A stretch of 64,000 nucleotides of DNA, taken from contig CM030936.1 of the NCBI GenBank assembly GCA_018136815.1, positions 1,223,694 to 1,287,693 of the forward strand. The letters run 5' to 3'. Positions 31,963 to 42,722 of the stretch are shown piece by piece. The number at the start of each line of letters is the position of its first letter. Position 1 is the first letter of the stretch. This stretch comes from Isochrysis galbana. Taxonomy: Eukaryota; Haptophyta; Isochrysidales; Isochrysidaceae. Below the pieces are notes generated by a model, which searched no databases, was not told where the DNA came from, and worked only from the letters and a program-made list of their open reading frames with translations. The position numbers were made by a program, and so were the translations under genes.

Positions 31963-32250
31963 AAAAAAAACTTCTTGATAATCTCGCCGCGCGCGCGACC
32001 CTGCACAACCTCCCTGCAGCCACGCCCGCTTCCCTTATCACCCCTCCACCTGCCTTGCGGCTCGTCCCCTCGTGCTCTATCTACCTAGGGGCTGGGTGTA
32101 GTTAGTAGGTTTCCAGTGACCAGTGACAGACGGTGTGTGTGTGTACCGGTCCCCGATGGCTTATCGCCCTCCTTCCTTCTTCGCCATCGGGCTACCGGTT
32201 TTTCGTTTTTCTTCTTCGCGCCGGGCGCCGGGCACCTGATGTCCAATGTG
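31963..32250 (-). mobile_element. Short SINE-like retroposon with 19-bp target duplication
   Basis: A 288-bp insertion between direct repeats TCTATAACACCATATACTA at 31944-31962 and 32251-32269. Read on the minus strand it ends CGGCGAGATTATCAAGAAG followed by a run of T, close to the 3' end of the LINE derivative at 17620-17647 (GGCGCGAATATTAAAAGG plus T run). Sharing the 3' end of a LINE is how many SINEs are mobilised. No coding sequence. Confidence 0.88.
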
Positions 32251-32537
32251 TCTATAACACCATATACTATATAATATAATATAAGATTTTTTTTGCATGC
32301 GTCTTCAGATTATGTTGACAGGGGATTTGAGCTTCGAGTACCAACTCCCTATCCCTATCCCCGCCCTAGATCTAGAGGCGCCCTTCTTGGCCGTTTGGAG
32401 TAAGGCACTAAGGCGTGCTGCTTGTTTGGAGTAAGGGACTTACAGTATGACGCGACTCCAACGATGGCATGTCTAGACCTTCCGGTGCACCTCATCCTGC
32501 ACGCCACGCACAGCTGCCCTAGAAAGGTATCCCGTTA

Positions 32538-35500
32538 CTATATGATACAACGGAGCTGCAGTCGAGGATCGGGGATGAACTGGTTCAGTCGATCGAGAGC
32601 CTCCGGCAAGCGCGCTCTATTCGCCTTTCGCCGCGCCGCGAGGTCGGCTTGCAGTCGGGCCTCCGCGACGGCCATCGCTGAGCCGCGGTCAACGGGCATG
32701 AAGCGCTCCGGCGGAACGCCAGACGCCTCGCCTGCATCCAACAACGCCAAGACAATGCTCTGTGGCTCGGCATCTCGAGGGCTGTTAGCCTCGCCACCGG
32801 CCGCCTCCTTCGCGGCCGCGGCACCGTCGCCCTCACCGGCTGCCTCGGCGTCCACAGCGGGGATCTCGAACACTTCCCGCAATCTCACCTCAGTCAGCGG
32901 CACCACCGAGAGCTCGGTATCGGACTCGTCTTCTGAGAGCTCCGTGTCAAGGTCTTTAGATTCGGGCCCGCGCATCGTGCGCGGTAGTGGCACGGCCACT
33001 TCGCTCCATGGCCGGCGGAGCGGCTGCCAACGAGAGCTCAGCGTCTCCTCCCTTAAGAGCGTGCGCGCAGCGCCCAGCCCCGTGGGCTCGCGCAGCCAGG
33101 AATCGCTGCAGACAAGTGGCCGAGCACGCAGGTGGTACTCAACGTCAGTCTCGATGTACTCGGGTGGCCGTTGGTACACTTTCGGCGGCGCCTTGCACTT
33201 GAAGGGATCCGGGTCGGCGGCGTCAGCGGTCGGCGGCTCGCCGAGCACGTCTTCGGACGTCAATGCGGGCACCGGCGCTGGCGGCCGTGCCGGCTTAGGC
33301 GCAAGCAGCAGGGGTGGCAGCGGCGCGAGCGGAAAAGCTGTCGCCTCGCCGGTCGGGAGCACCGCCCCTGATTCGTACGTAGCGCCGGTGCGCATCGGGC
33401 GCGAGGTGAGTGGGTCAGCTTCAATCTCACCAGCGTTGGTTAGTGGCACCGGCCGGTAACCCATTTGCTTGTACCGCCGCGGCACGCGCAGCGCGAAGGT
33501 GCGCACGTCATCGAAGGGTTCGAGCGGAAGGAGTTCCATTGGCGGGGCGCCAACCTCGGCAGCCGTAGGCATAGCCGAGGGAAAGGAGAATGGTTTGATG
33601 TGCGCGAGGTCGAGGACGGGTCCTTCGAGCGCCGCCGACGCTCCAAGATGCGCGGCGCCGCCCGCGACCGCGCGCGTGCGGGCGGAGATTAGCTGCCGTG
33701 CGTCGCGCAGCGAGGCGCCGCGCTGGGCGAGAGCGGCCGATAGGCGGCCAAGCCGCTCGGTGGCACGCGCGCGCAGCATGGCTGTGCGCACGCCCTGCTG
33801 GAAGAGGGCGAGCGCGGCCTCGCGCAGCCGGAAGGCGTCGTTGGAGTAGACGTCGAAACTGGGCTGGGCCGCCTCGGCTGCACGCGCCGCGTCGACGGTC
33901 ACGGTGGCGCGGTCGCCCTCTCGCACCTCAGCAATAGTGCGCGCACGGCCTGCTGCCCGACGTGCACGCTCCTCTGCTGAGTAGAAGGCCTTGCGTGCGG
34001 CAAGCGTGGCGTCTACCGTCGTGGCTGGGCAAGGCGGCGCGCCCTTGGCGATGAAGCTTTTGATCTCCTTGGACTTTTCGAAATTTTCTAGCTCAGTCAC
34101 CTCCTTGGTGAAGAGAGCCTCCTTGAGCTGCGGCGTGCGGTCGCTGCCCTGCAGTGCAATGTCGAGTTCGGCAGCGGGTGCCGACGCATCAACCGACGCG
34201 CCAATCTGGATTTGACGTGAAACCTATGCAGGGCGGGACGGAAGGTGAGGAGGCGTGAAAGGCGGCCGATGAGGGCAGCAGCCGGCGAGGCTCGCGCGCA
34301 TTTGCACCTTGGCAATCTTGGTCGCCTTCTTCAGCTCGCCGTACTCGATCATTCCGGAGCAATCAGTGTCGATTGCGTCGAAGAGCTTGGCCATGTCATG
34401 ATCGGTCGCGTCATGCACGCCGAGCAACGGGAGTGCCAGCGCAAACTCGCGCTTGTCAATGGCGCCCGAGCCGTCGACGTCGAGCTCCTCGAAGAGGGCA
34501 ATGACGTGCCCCGCGTTGGCGGCGAGCGCACGCTGCAGCCGTGCAGTGACTGAGGCGGCAGCTGCGCGCTCGACTGCCTCGCGGTCGCGCGCAGCCTGCA
34601 GGTTCTGCGCCTCGACCACTGAGCGGATCTCAGCTACCGGCAGCTTACCCGCCGTCTGCGTCAGGAGCCGATTGACGTTCACCTGCGAATCGAGCTCCGG
34701 CGGGACACGGAACCCGTCTCGCAGCGTCTCCTCGGCTGCCTGCAGCGAGAGCACGTCGCGATCCACTGGGTAGCGTACTGGCACCTTGCTCCGGCCAATG
34801 GCGGCGCGACGCTCGGCGGCGAGCGCGCGCGTCACCTCGTCACCACCGCCCGCGCCGCCGCCGCCCGGGCGGCCCAGGTGATCGGTGCGGCTTGCGGCCG
34901 CTGCAACTCGCGAGGGTGAGCTCGGCGCGTGCAGCACCGAGCGTACCGTCGCGCCTAGACTAGGCGATGACTCGCCATCCCAGCCAAACTGGTCATTAGG
35001 CGCGGTGCCGCCTATGGAATCGCCACATGTTAGGCCGCCGGCTGCCGGGTCGCCGCCCATGCTCGCCGCCTCGAGGCGGCGCAGGTGGCGCTGCCGTGTA
35101 CCACCGGGCACGCAGGTGCCGACCACCTCGATGATGCGTGGAGCGAAGCCGGGCTGCGAGATGCGCAGCTCCAGCTCCATTCGCGCTGTCGCGAGACGGA
35201 CAGGCGTGTAACGGACAGCAATGGGTAGGGCGCCCTCGGGCGGCACGGTCCCCTCGAGCGGCTCCACGCTCAGCTCATCACCCGTAAAGTTCGTCGAGAG
35301 CACAGTGACGCGGAAGTCGAAGCCTACGGCAGTGCCTGACCTGAGCGGCAGTTCACGCACCGCCTCACTGCCGAGCGGCACTGTGCCGAGGTCGATCCGC
35401 GAGGGGAGTGTGAGGTCATCAGTAGTGGGGTATGCGTGGAGCGGCACGAGCAGGTTGCCGCCCTCTGCATGCACTCGTATCTGGTCGTGGTAGTGCCGAA

Positions 35501-35894
35501 TGTCGGCGGGGAAGAAGTGGACGGTCACGCGCTCCGCCATGCCAGGCATCAGCCTGCCTCGTTTGACCACCTCCATCTGGAAGAAAGGAGTAAGCGGCGG
35601 GTGGATGTGGAGTCGAATGGGCTGGGCCGACGTGTTGATAAGGCGGAGTGTGGCGGAGCCGAGCCGGGCCGGGCCCGACGAAGCCTCGTGCGCGCCCGGC
35701 GCGCCCGCGTGAGACCCAAGAGAGGAGAAGGAGAAGGAGAGCTGAGGTGGATCAGCGGTGAGAGAAGGGGTTGAGGTGAGTTTGGCGTAGGAATGGGGCG
35801 GCTCGAGGAGCGGGTTGCGCGGTGGGGCGGCCCGGTCGACCAGCGTCGATGGGATAGATACCACCGCATCGCGGTTGGGCACCACCGTCGCCAT
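32538..35894 (-). CDS. CFAP221: Cilia- and flagella-associated protein 221 (PCDP1-like) with inserted EF-hands
   Basis: Two exons, 35894-34308 and 34223-32538, flank an 84-bp intron (GTGCAA...TAG) and give about 1,090 residues. The start is the first ATG in the frame; the upstream extension has none. Family signatures run in order: an ASH/MSP-like beta domain (LRLINTSAQPIRLHIHPPLT, FFPADIRHYHDQIRVHAEGG, LLVPLHAYPTTDDLTLPSRI, EVVGTCVPGG), helical KVPVRYPVDRDVLSLQAAEE, then in exon 2 SFDVYSNDAFRLREAALALF, MLRARATERLGRLSAAL and YKQMGYRPVP. CFAP221 is a calmodulin-binding component of the C1d projection of the ciliary central apparatus and affects beat frequency. Between these parts lies an EF-hand pair (DVDGSGAIDKREF and DTDCSGMIEYGEL) that I do not associate with animal CFAP221. 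The protein is longer than the animal one, about 840 residues. Confidence 0.85.
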
Positions 35895-36430
35895 AGAGGC
35901 GAGGTTGGGCTTGAAAGGCAGGAGAGGGCAGGAAGAGAGGGGGGGCGCCGCCGCCAGCCCCGGCCCCCCGCCGGATACGCGTTCCACGACGCGCGCTCCG
36001 CCGCTTGGGGCTCCACCCGCGGTCTTTCCATCAAAACATCTCGCAATATATTCAATGCGGAACCCCCTCCGGCACACCCATCTCGCTTCCGCTCTCTTCT
36101 CTCTCCCTCGCTTCCCCAGAGCGTTCTTCCTTGTTCACCACTCTCTTATTACGTAATCACGGGTGCCTTATCTCAGTCTGCGCATGGGCTCCTGCCCCTT
36201 CCACTGTTCTCTCTCTCTCTGCTCCCCCTCGCAGCCCAACAGGCGCAACCGACGTGGGGCGCAACAGTTTACCTACTAACTCATGTTTGTTTACCGGTAG
36301 GCAGGACCTCTCACTCGAGACCTCCGATCAACTGTGAACTGTGAACTGTGAACTCTGCTGGTTTTCCGCCGCATCGACGTATTGCTGTCGCACGAGTATG
36401 CCTGAGTCTCATAATAGAGGAGAGAGAGAA
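35895..36430. other. Upstream region of CFAP221
   Basis: The coding-strand leader is G/A-rich near the ATG. A tandem GTGAACTGTGAACTGTGAACT lies near 36335-36355. It ends in the 18-bp target duplication of the next retroposon. No other gene recognised. Confidence 0.4.
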
Positions 36431-37582
36431 TTAAATTTAAATTTTTAACAAATTTTTATGGGTCGCGGCGCGGCAAAGGAACGGGACTAGCGCGCACACA
36501 AGACAGGACTCCCTGCCGCGGCGAGCGCAAGCACGCAAGCACCCTTCCCCCTTATGCCACCCAGCTCTTCACTAGCTTACTACCTGCGCTAGCCGGAGCA
36601 CCCCTCCCTCCACACTCAAACAGCCCCCCACGCCAGGATCCTGTTCTGGTCTCGCAGGCAAGGGGGCCTAATGGGAGGGAGAGGAGCAACTCCTCCAAGA
36701 GGAGCTTTGGGGAAGGAGATGTTTGAGTGGGGGCGCTATACCCTTGCGCTAGGCATGGGCAGCGACGCCGCCTCAACACATGTCCTCCCTCTTGTCTTGA
36801 GTCGAAATTTTTGGTGTTTGAAACCGAGGGCGAGGGGGTTTGTGCTTCTTGGGTTGGTTGTAGTGGGATGAGGGAGTGGGAGATGGAGTGAAGTGTTGAA
36901 AGAGGGCCCAAGGCAGGGCACTGAGTTGTAGGTACTTGTGGCCCACAAGCGTGGGGTGAAAACGGGAAGTGTATCAACATGTGTCTTGAATGGAAATTTT
37001 TGGTGCTTTGAACAGAGGGCGGGGGGGTTCGTGCTGCTTGGGTTGGTTGAAGTGTGAAGGGGGAGTGGGAGAGGGAGTCTAGTGTTGAAAGAGGGCCCAA
37101 GGCAGGGCACTGAGTGATTGGTACTAGTGGCCCACAAGAGTGGGGTGAAGACGAGAATTGTGTCAACAAGTTGGAAAACAGAGGCATGGGGTGCTCTCCG
37201 TATGGGGTTGATGGTTGTGAAGTGCCCTCCCATGTTGGGTGCACTGATGGTAGAGGTTTCCACCATGGGGAGGGCAGCTGAGCTACCCTCCCACATGAGG
37301 TGCTCTTGGGGTGGGAGGGTTTCCCACTGTAGGAGGGGGCCTCAAAGACCCCCTGCATGATGCGCAGAGCCATGGTGGCAACCTGTTCGGTGCCAGTGCT
37401 CGCCACCCCGCGCGCTTGCGCGGGTGTGGTTTGGATGGGTTGGATGGGCTCTGAGAGGGCTTTCTGACGAGCCGCCTCGGGCGGCGTGGGGCGTCCCAGG
37501 TGGGGCGCGGTGGCGAGGGTCGCCTGGGGCTCGGGAGCGGTCGCGGCACGCTCCATAGTTCAAACTATAACAATAGTTTTTG
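36431..37582 (-). mobile_element. R3 retroposon copy with 18-bp target duplication
   Basis: The 1,152-bp element reads on the minus strand. The repeat AATAGAGGAGAGAGAGAA occurs at 36413-36430 and 37583-37600. The 5' end (TTGTTATAGTTTGAACT then ATGGAGCGTGCCGCG) matches the element at 51744. The 3' end is AT-rich (AATTTGTTAAAAATTTAAAT), like AATTTGTTTAAAAAAT at the end of the 51744 copy. The frame from 37556 starts MERAATAPEPQATLATAPHL, and the corresponding frame at 51774 starts the same way. Inside is a tandem duplication of about 185 bp (units at about 36775-36970 and 36975-37165). Part of the duplication sits in a GA-rich tract, so its exact limits are less sure. Confidence 0.82.
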
Positions 37583-37600
37583 AATAGAGGAGAGAGAGAA

Positions 37601-38952
37601 GAAGAGGAGAGAGAGAAGAAGGGAGGTGATGAAGAGAGATAGAGATAAGAGGGGGGGAAGAGGGGGAGAGGGAGGGGGAGGGAGGGCAGAGAGGCAGGAC
37701 GATACACGAGGGAGACCGCAAGAGATAGGAGATACAAGAGAAGCAGACAGCGAGGGGAGAGAGAGAGAGAGAGAGAGGCGGGGGGGGATGCGGGTGGCAG
37801 GGTGGCGGTGGAAGCCGCTAATATGAGATAGAGGAGATGGGAAATACGAAAAACGGTGCTGCTTGCTGCTGGGGCTCGCAAATACAAGAGGCAGCAAGAG
37901 ACAGAGAGAGAGGAGAGGGGAGAGAGGAGAGAGTCGGAGAAGAGTGGAAGAGAAAGGGCTCAGAGAATGGGAGGAGAAGGGAGAAATAGATCATCACACC
38001 CTATCTCTTTGTGAGAAAACAGCGTGTGCGATGTATTTTTGGCCTCCGGCTCCGGCACATTGCAAATACATTCGGCCTACAACATCGAGCTCGTGACTCG
38101 TGAGATCGTCCTCTTTCTCTTTCTCTCTCCTCTATTAATTCGTCAATCGTGACTCGGAACCACTGTTTAATTTTACGCTGTAAATCGCCTTGGGACGGAC
38201 GGACCTGCTGCGGGCTCCGTGCCCCCCCCGGTATCCCCCCCCTCCCCCCCTCCCCCCCCCGCGCGCAGTGAGCTCGCCGCGACGCGAGGTTCATTAACGT
38301 GGCGATCCGCGCGTGGCCCCGTGGCGATACTCAGAAAGAGAGAATAAAACGACGCGTCCACGTGATAAACGACTGCACGCTTCCGTCGAGCCCGCGCAGT
38401 CGCACACGCAGTTTTCTCACAAAGGGATAGGGTGTGATCATCTATTTCTCCCTTCTCCTCCCATTCTCTCAGCACTTTCTCTTCCACTCTTCTCCGACTC
38501 TCTCCCCTCTCCTCTCTCTTTTCTTCACGTCTCTTGCCGCCTCTCTTCTCTATCCTTTGGCGGCGCTGGTGGGCTCGCAGCTCTCTGTTCCCGTGCGCCG
38601 CCGTCGCTCTTTATTAACCCTTATACGAAATAATATCACAAAATGTTGGGTAGGATGACCCCTCGACGTCTCCTCCCTCCCCTCCTCTCTCGTCTCTCCT
38701 CGCTCTCTCTGTCTGTAAAGGCTGGCGCGGTGGAGTCTCTCTCTCCCTCCCTCCCTCCCTCCCTCCCTCCCTCCCTCCCTCCCTCTTCCCCTGTCGCGCG
38801 CTCCCCGTGCTGCAGCCTGCAGCCAGTGGCACACACACTCACACTCACACACAGTAGCACACACCCTCTCCGTTTCCCTCCATCCTTTTGTCCTACTCTC
38901 CCTCCCTCCCTCCCTCCCTCTCTCTCTCTCTGCCTCTCCCTCTCTCTTCCCG
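37601..38952. other. Upstream region of the ABC1 kinase gene with a large inverted repeat
   Basis: Arms at about 37884-38032 and 38395-38552 are inverted copies of each other at roughly 90% identity by eye, separated by about 360 bp. Both contain GTCGGAGAAGAGTGGAAGAG, GGGAGGAGAAGGGAGAAATA and TTTGTGAGAAAAC (left-arm sense). The spacer holds a C-rich block near 38220-38260. A (CCCT)n block at 38745-38785 and CT tracts precede the gene. No gene recognised. Confidence 0.7.
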
Positions 38953-41167
38953 ATGTTGCGGCTGCTGCTGCTCTGCCTGCTCGCCTCCCTATGCGCAGGA
39001 TGGCAGACTATACCTCTGGCGCGGCGCGCGCCCCTGTCGCCGCTGCGCACGCCCCCACCGCTCTCGTGCGCTGCCGTCGGCTCGATCGAGCCGGTGGGCC
39101 CCTCTCGCTGGTCGACGGGCTTGGGCATCCGCAACAAGGCACGCCTCCTCCGCCGCTCTTGGGTCATCTGGTCGTGCTGCCTATGGCAGGGGTGGAAAGT
39201 GATTTTGCTTCGTAGAAAGTATATCGACCGGCCGAATTCGCCCGAGGCAGTCCAAGCAAGGAGGGAGCTCGCGGCTGAGCTGAGGGACACGCTCATTAAG
39301 CTTGGGCCGACCTTCATCAAGGTACGAGAAAGCGCCACGCCGCCATCCTCGCGCGCTCCCAGACTGCCCGCCGACCCGTTAGCGTCGGCTCGTGCAGGTC
39401 GGCCAGCTCCTGTCGACGCGCGTCGACGTGCTCGCGCCCGAGGTGATCAGTGAGCTTGCGCGGCTCCAAAATGATGTGCCGGGCTTCTCAGCCAAGCGTG
39501 CCAAGGAGCTCATCCGGAAAGAGTTGGGCAAGCCCGTTAATGAGGTCTTCGCCTCCTTCGATGAGAAGCCCCTCGCCGCCGCCAGCCTCGCGCAGGTTCA
39601 CCGCGCTACGCTTAAAACGGGCGAAGAAGTGCGCGCGCTGCACTGCGCTGCGTCGCGTGGCCCCTTTGTGCCAGGTGCAGCACACCGCGCCTGCCACCTA
39701 TGTCCTGCCGGCTGCTGCATGCCTCCATGTAGGTCATCATCAAGGTGCAGCGCGAGAACCTGCGCAAGCTCTTCGACGTGGATCTGTTCAATATCCGGCT
39801 CGTTGCGTCGCTCGCCGACCGGCTAGACCCTGAGACGGAGGCGGTCGGCTCCAACTGGCGAGGCATCGCCGAGACGAGTGGTGAGGTACTCTATCGCGAA
39901 ATCGATTTCAACATCGAGCGTGAGGCGGCCGAGGAGTTCGCCAAAAACTTTGAGGGGTATGACTCGGTCAAGATCCCTAAGGTGTGCGTGTGGTGAGGGG
40001 TGGGTTCGTCATCTGCCCGAGCATGCTGCGGGCTGCCCCGCGTCCACGCGTGTCTCTTCCCTCCCGCTGTAGGTCTACCCCGAGTTGTGCACCTCGCGGC
40101 TTGTCACGATGGAGTTCTGCCCAGGCGTCAAGCTCACTGATGAGACGGCACTCAAGGAAAGGGGGTACGATCCAGAGCACCTGGCGTTTACGCTGACCAA
40201 CTCGTACCTGGAGCAGATCTGTCGGCATGGCTTCTTCCACTGCGACCCGCACCCCGGCAACCTGGCCGTCGACGATGGCTACCCAGGCGGTCGGCTCATC
40301 TACTACGACTTTGGGATGATGGAGCGCGTTGAGAGGAATGTCAAGAAGGGTTTTGTCGACCTGATCTTCGCCATCTACGAAAACATGCCCAAGGAGGCGT
40401 GCGACGCGCTCGAGAAGATGGGCGTGCTGCGGCCCGGCGTCGACCGTTTTTCGATCGAGCGGATCGCCAAGAACATGCTCAATACGTTCCAGTCAACGCT
40501 TGCGAACGCCGACAACAAGTGGGAGAACCAGATGACGCCAGAGGAGCGCAAAGCGTCACGACGCGCGAGGCGCGCCAAACTAGGGCAGGACCTGTTTGCG
40601 ACACAGGCCGATAAGCCCTTCCTGCTGCCGCCCAAGTTCACCTTTGTCTTCCGCGCCTTTACAACTATCGACGGTATCGGAAAGTCGCTCGTGGGCCCCT
40701 CATATGACCTGAGCCGCATCTCGCAGCCTTACCTGCGCGAGCTCGCCGACCTGAAAGACGGCTCCGCGTTCAAAACAATGGTGCGCGAGCTGGGTAAGCG
40801 ACTCGGCTGGCGGCCAACCGACATTGCACAGGTCGTGACGCAGCCACGCAAGGTTGCAAGCATCGCGAGCACTGTGAAGAAGCTCGAGGACGGTGACCTT
40901 CGGCTACGCGTACGCACGCTTGAGGTGGAGCGTATGCTCGAGAGGGTTGAGACGCGGCAGCGGATGGTGGGTGCCGCCCTCGCATCCGCGCTGCTGCTGC
41001 AGATGTCGCTCGCGCCGTTCGTCCACCGGCTCGTCGCACGCGCCGTTCAGCTAATCGCCGCGCGCATCGCGTGGGAGGCGTGGAAGGCCTTCACGGCGAT
41101 GCGCAAGCTTGAACTGCAGCGGTTGCGCTTCTCCAACGCCGACACTGCATATGACGAGGTGCTCTAG
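38953..41167 (+). CDS. ABC1/UbiB (ADCK)-type atypical kinase, probably plastid-targeted
   Basis: Four exons, 38953-39321, 39398-39628, 39733-39981 and 40073-41167, give 647 residues. The leader MLRLLLLCLLASLCAG is a signal peptide followed by a Pro/Arg/Leu-rich transit-like stretch. Hallmarks of the ABC1 family are present in order: KVGQLLSTR (the KxGQ motif, its Lys and Val split by intron 1), AAASLAQVH (Ala-rich loop), VIIKVQRENL (Lys, across intron 2), REIDFNIE (ExD), HGFFHCDPHPGNL (catalytic loop) and YYDFGMME (metal-binding Asp). Near the C-terminus is a hydrophobic segment (MVGAALASALLLQM). Plastid ABC1K proteins sit at plastoglobules and thylakoids and influence prenylquinone and tocopherol metabolism. 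Which ABC1K subgroup this is cannot be told by eye. Confidence 0.9.
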
Positions 41168-42722
41168 CGAGCTCCGCCAGCCACGTGCTCCGCACTCACT
41201 CTCAAAATGGCGTGGCGCGCGGCGCCGTGCCCGTCCGGCGCGTGAGGCTGCCGGTGCACGTGCGGCAGGCGCCCGCCTGTAGCCTAGAGTAGGAGAAGAA
41301 GACGGCAATGCGCAGGGTAATCCAACCTCAACTCCCCCCCCCCCCCCCCTCCCCCAAAATCCCCGCGGCCGCCACGCTATTGCCGCCACCCACTTGTGCA
41401 CAGCGTTGCCCCCCCCCCCCCCCTTCCGCCCCCCCGTTTGGTCTCCTTCTTCCGTCGCCCCCTCGCCCTCTTTATGGGACACTTCCGCCATGCCATCACC
41501 ACGGCCTCCGTGACCTCATCATCGACCCGTCCCACATTTCCTATTGCGCGTTCGCCATTAGCTCGCCGCGTTGCCGCGCGCGCAGTCTTTTATCTTTTAT
41601 GAGTTCATGATCTCAACCATTTCCATTTTTGTCAAAACAATAACACTAGCCAATCGGCGGATCATGGAGCGAACCCCACTCCCCGCCTCCTGCTGCTGCT
41701 GCGCCCCCGCGTCGTCGCGCGATGTAATCACATGTAACATTGTCTGCGCGAATCGAAAGCGAAGGTTAAGGTAAAACATAAAACTAAAACTGTGACTACT
41801 ATTACTATTATGTAAGATGTAAGATGTTGATGTTGTTATTGTTAAAAATAATTGAGAATCGGTTATAGTTATAGAAATAGCGCCCCCCTCTGCCTCTGCG
41901 TACAATGTGTCAAGATGCCGCTCCCGCCCAGAGCTGGTCACCCGCAAATCACACTAGCAAGAGAGAGAAATTCAAGAACCTGAAGGGAAGGGCGAGTAAG
42001 GTGATACCGCGATAATTTCGGTGCTCAGGCGCAGGGAGTAAGGAGTTAGAATCCATATGAATACCGTCGGGGGGGAAGGGCGCCGGGGGGGGGGGGGGTC
42101 GATCGCCGATGGCTTCATTAGTGATGAAGACGAGAGAGGCGCGGGGGGGGGGGGGGGGACTGCGTGCCGCGAAGAGAAGGCGAGGTGGCCCTCAGGTATC
42201 AGAAATAAATGGAGTAATTTTGAAGGGAAAACGGGGGGGTCTCTCTCTCGGCGAGATCTCGGGGCGCGTGGAGGAAGAGGAGAGAGAGAGGAGAGAGTGA
42301 GAGCCATCTCAGCAGCGCCCCTTGAAAGAAGGCGAGAAAGGAAAGAATAAAACGCCTGAGAAGATTAGAGGAACAGCAGCAGAGAGAGGGAGAGGAGAGG
42401 AGAGAGAAGAGATAAGAGAGGAGAGCTCTCGCGAGATGTTCCGCGCCTCGCTCGTCGAAAAGAAAAAACCCCATCTTTCTACTCTCCCTCTAATACTTGG
42501 TGGGCGCTCCTTCTCCCGCTCGCGCCGAGGCCCAAATCCACCTGCCTTCCTCTTTGATCTAACGCCCCCATTCATGTTGTTTCTCTTGGCCTACCCATCT
42601 CAGAATGTCATCCTTCTCTCACCTTCAATTTCCTGAATACACAGCCCTCGTTTTATCCATTCCCACTACTCACCCTCGTTCTCTTCTCGCTTCTCATCCC
42701 TTTCTCTCTCCCTCTCTCTCCC
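41168..42722. other. Intergenic stretch between the ABC1 kinase and zeaxanthin epoxidase
   Basis: Long C runs (41333-41355, 41409-41425) and G runs (42085-42100, 42141-42158). A-rich TAAAATTAGAT-like patches lie around 41760-41870, with GA-rich sequence at 42260-42420. CT-rich sequence precedes the epoxidase start. No gene recognised. Confidence 0.45.

Noticed and set aside
36552-37556. 334-codon minus-strand frame as a host gene
   Set aside because: It lies within a retroposon with target duplications, contains an internal tandem duplication and recurs only in part at 51774.
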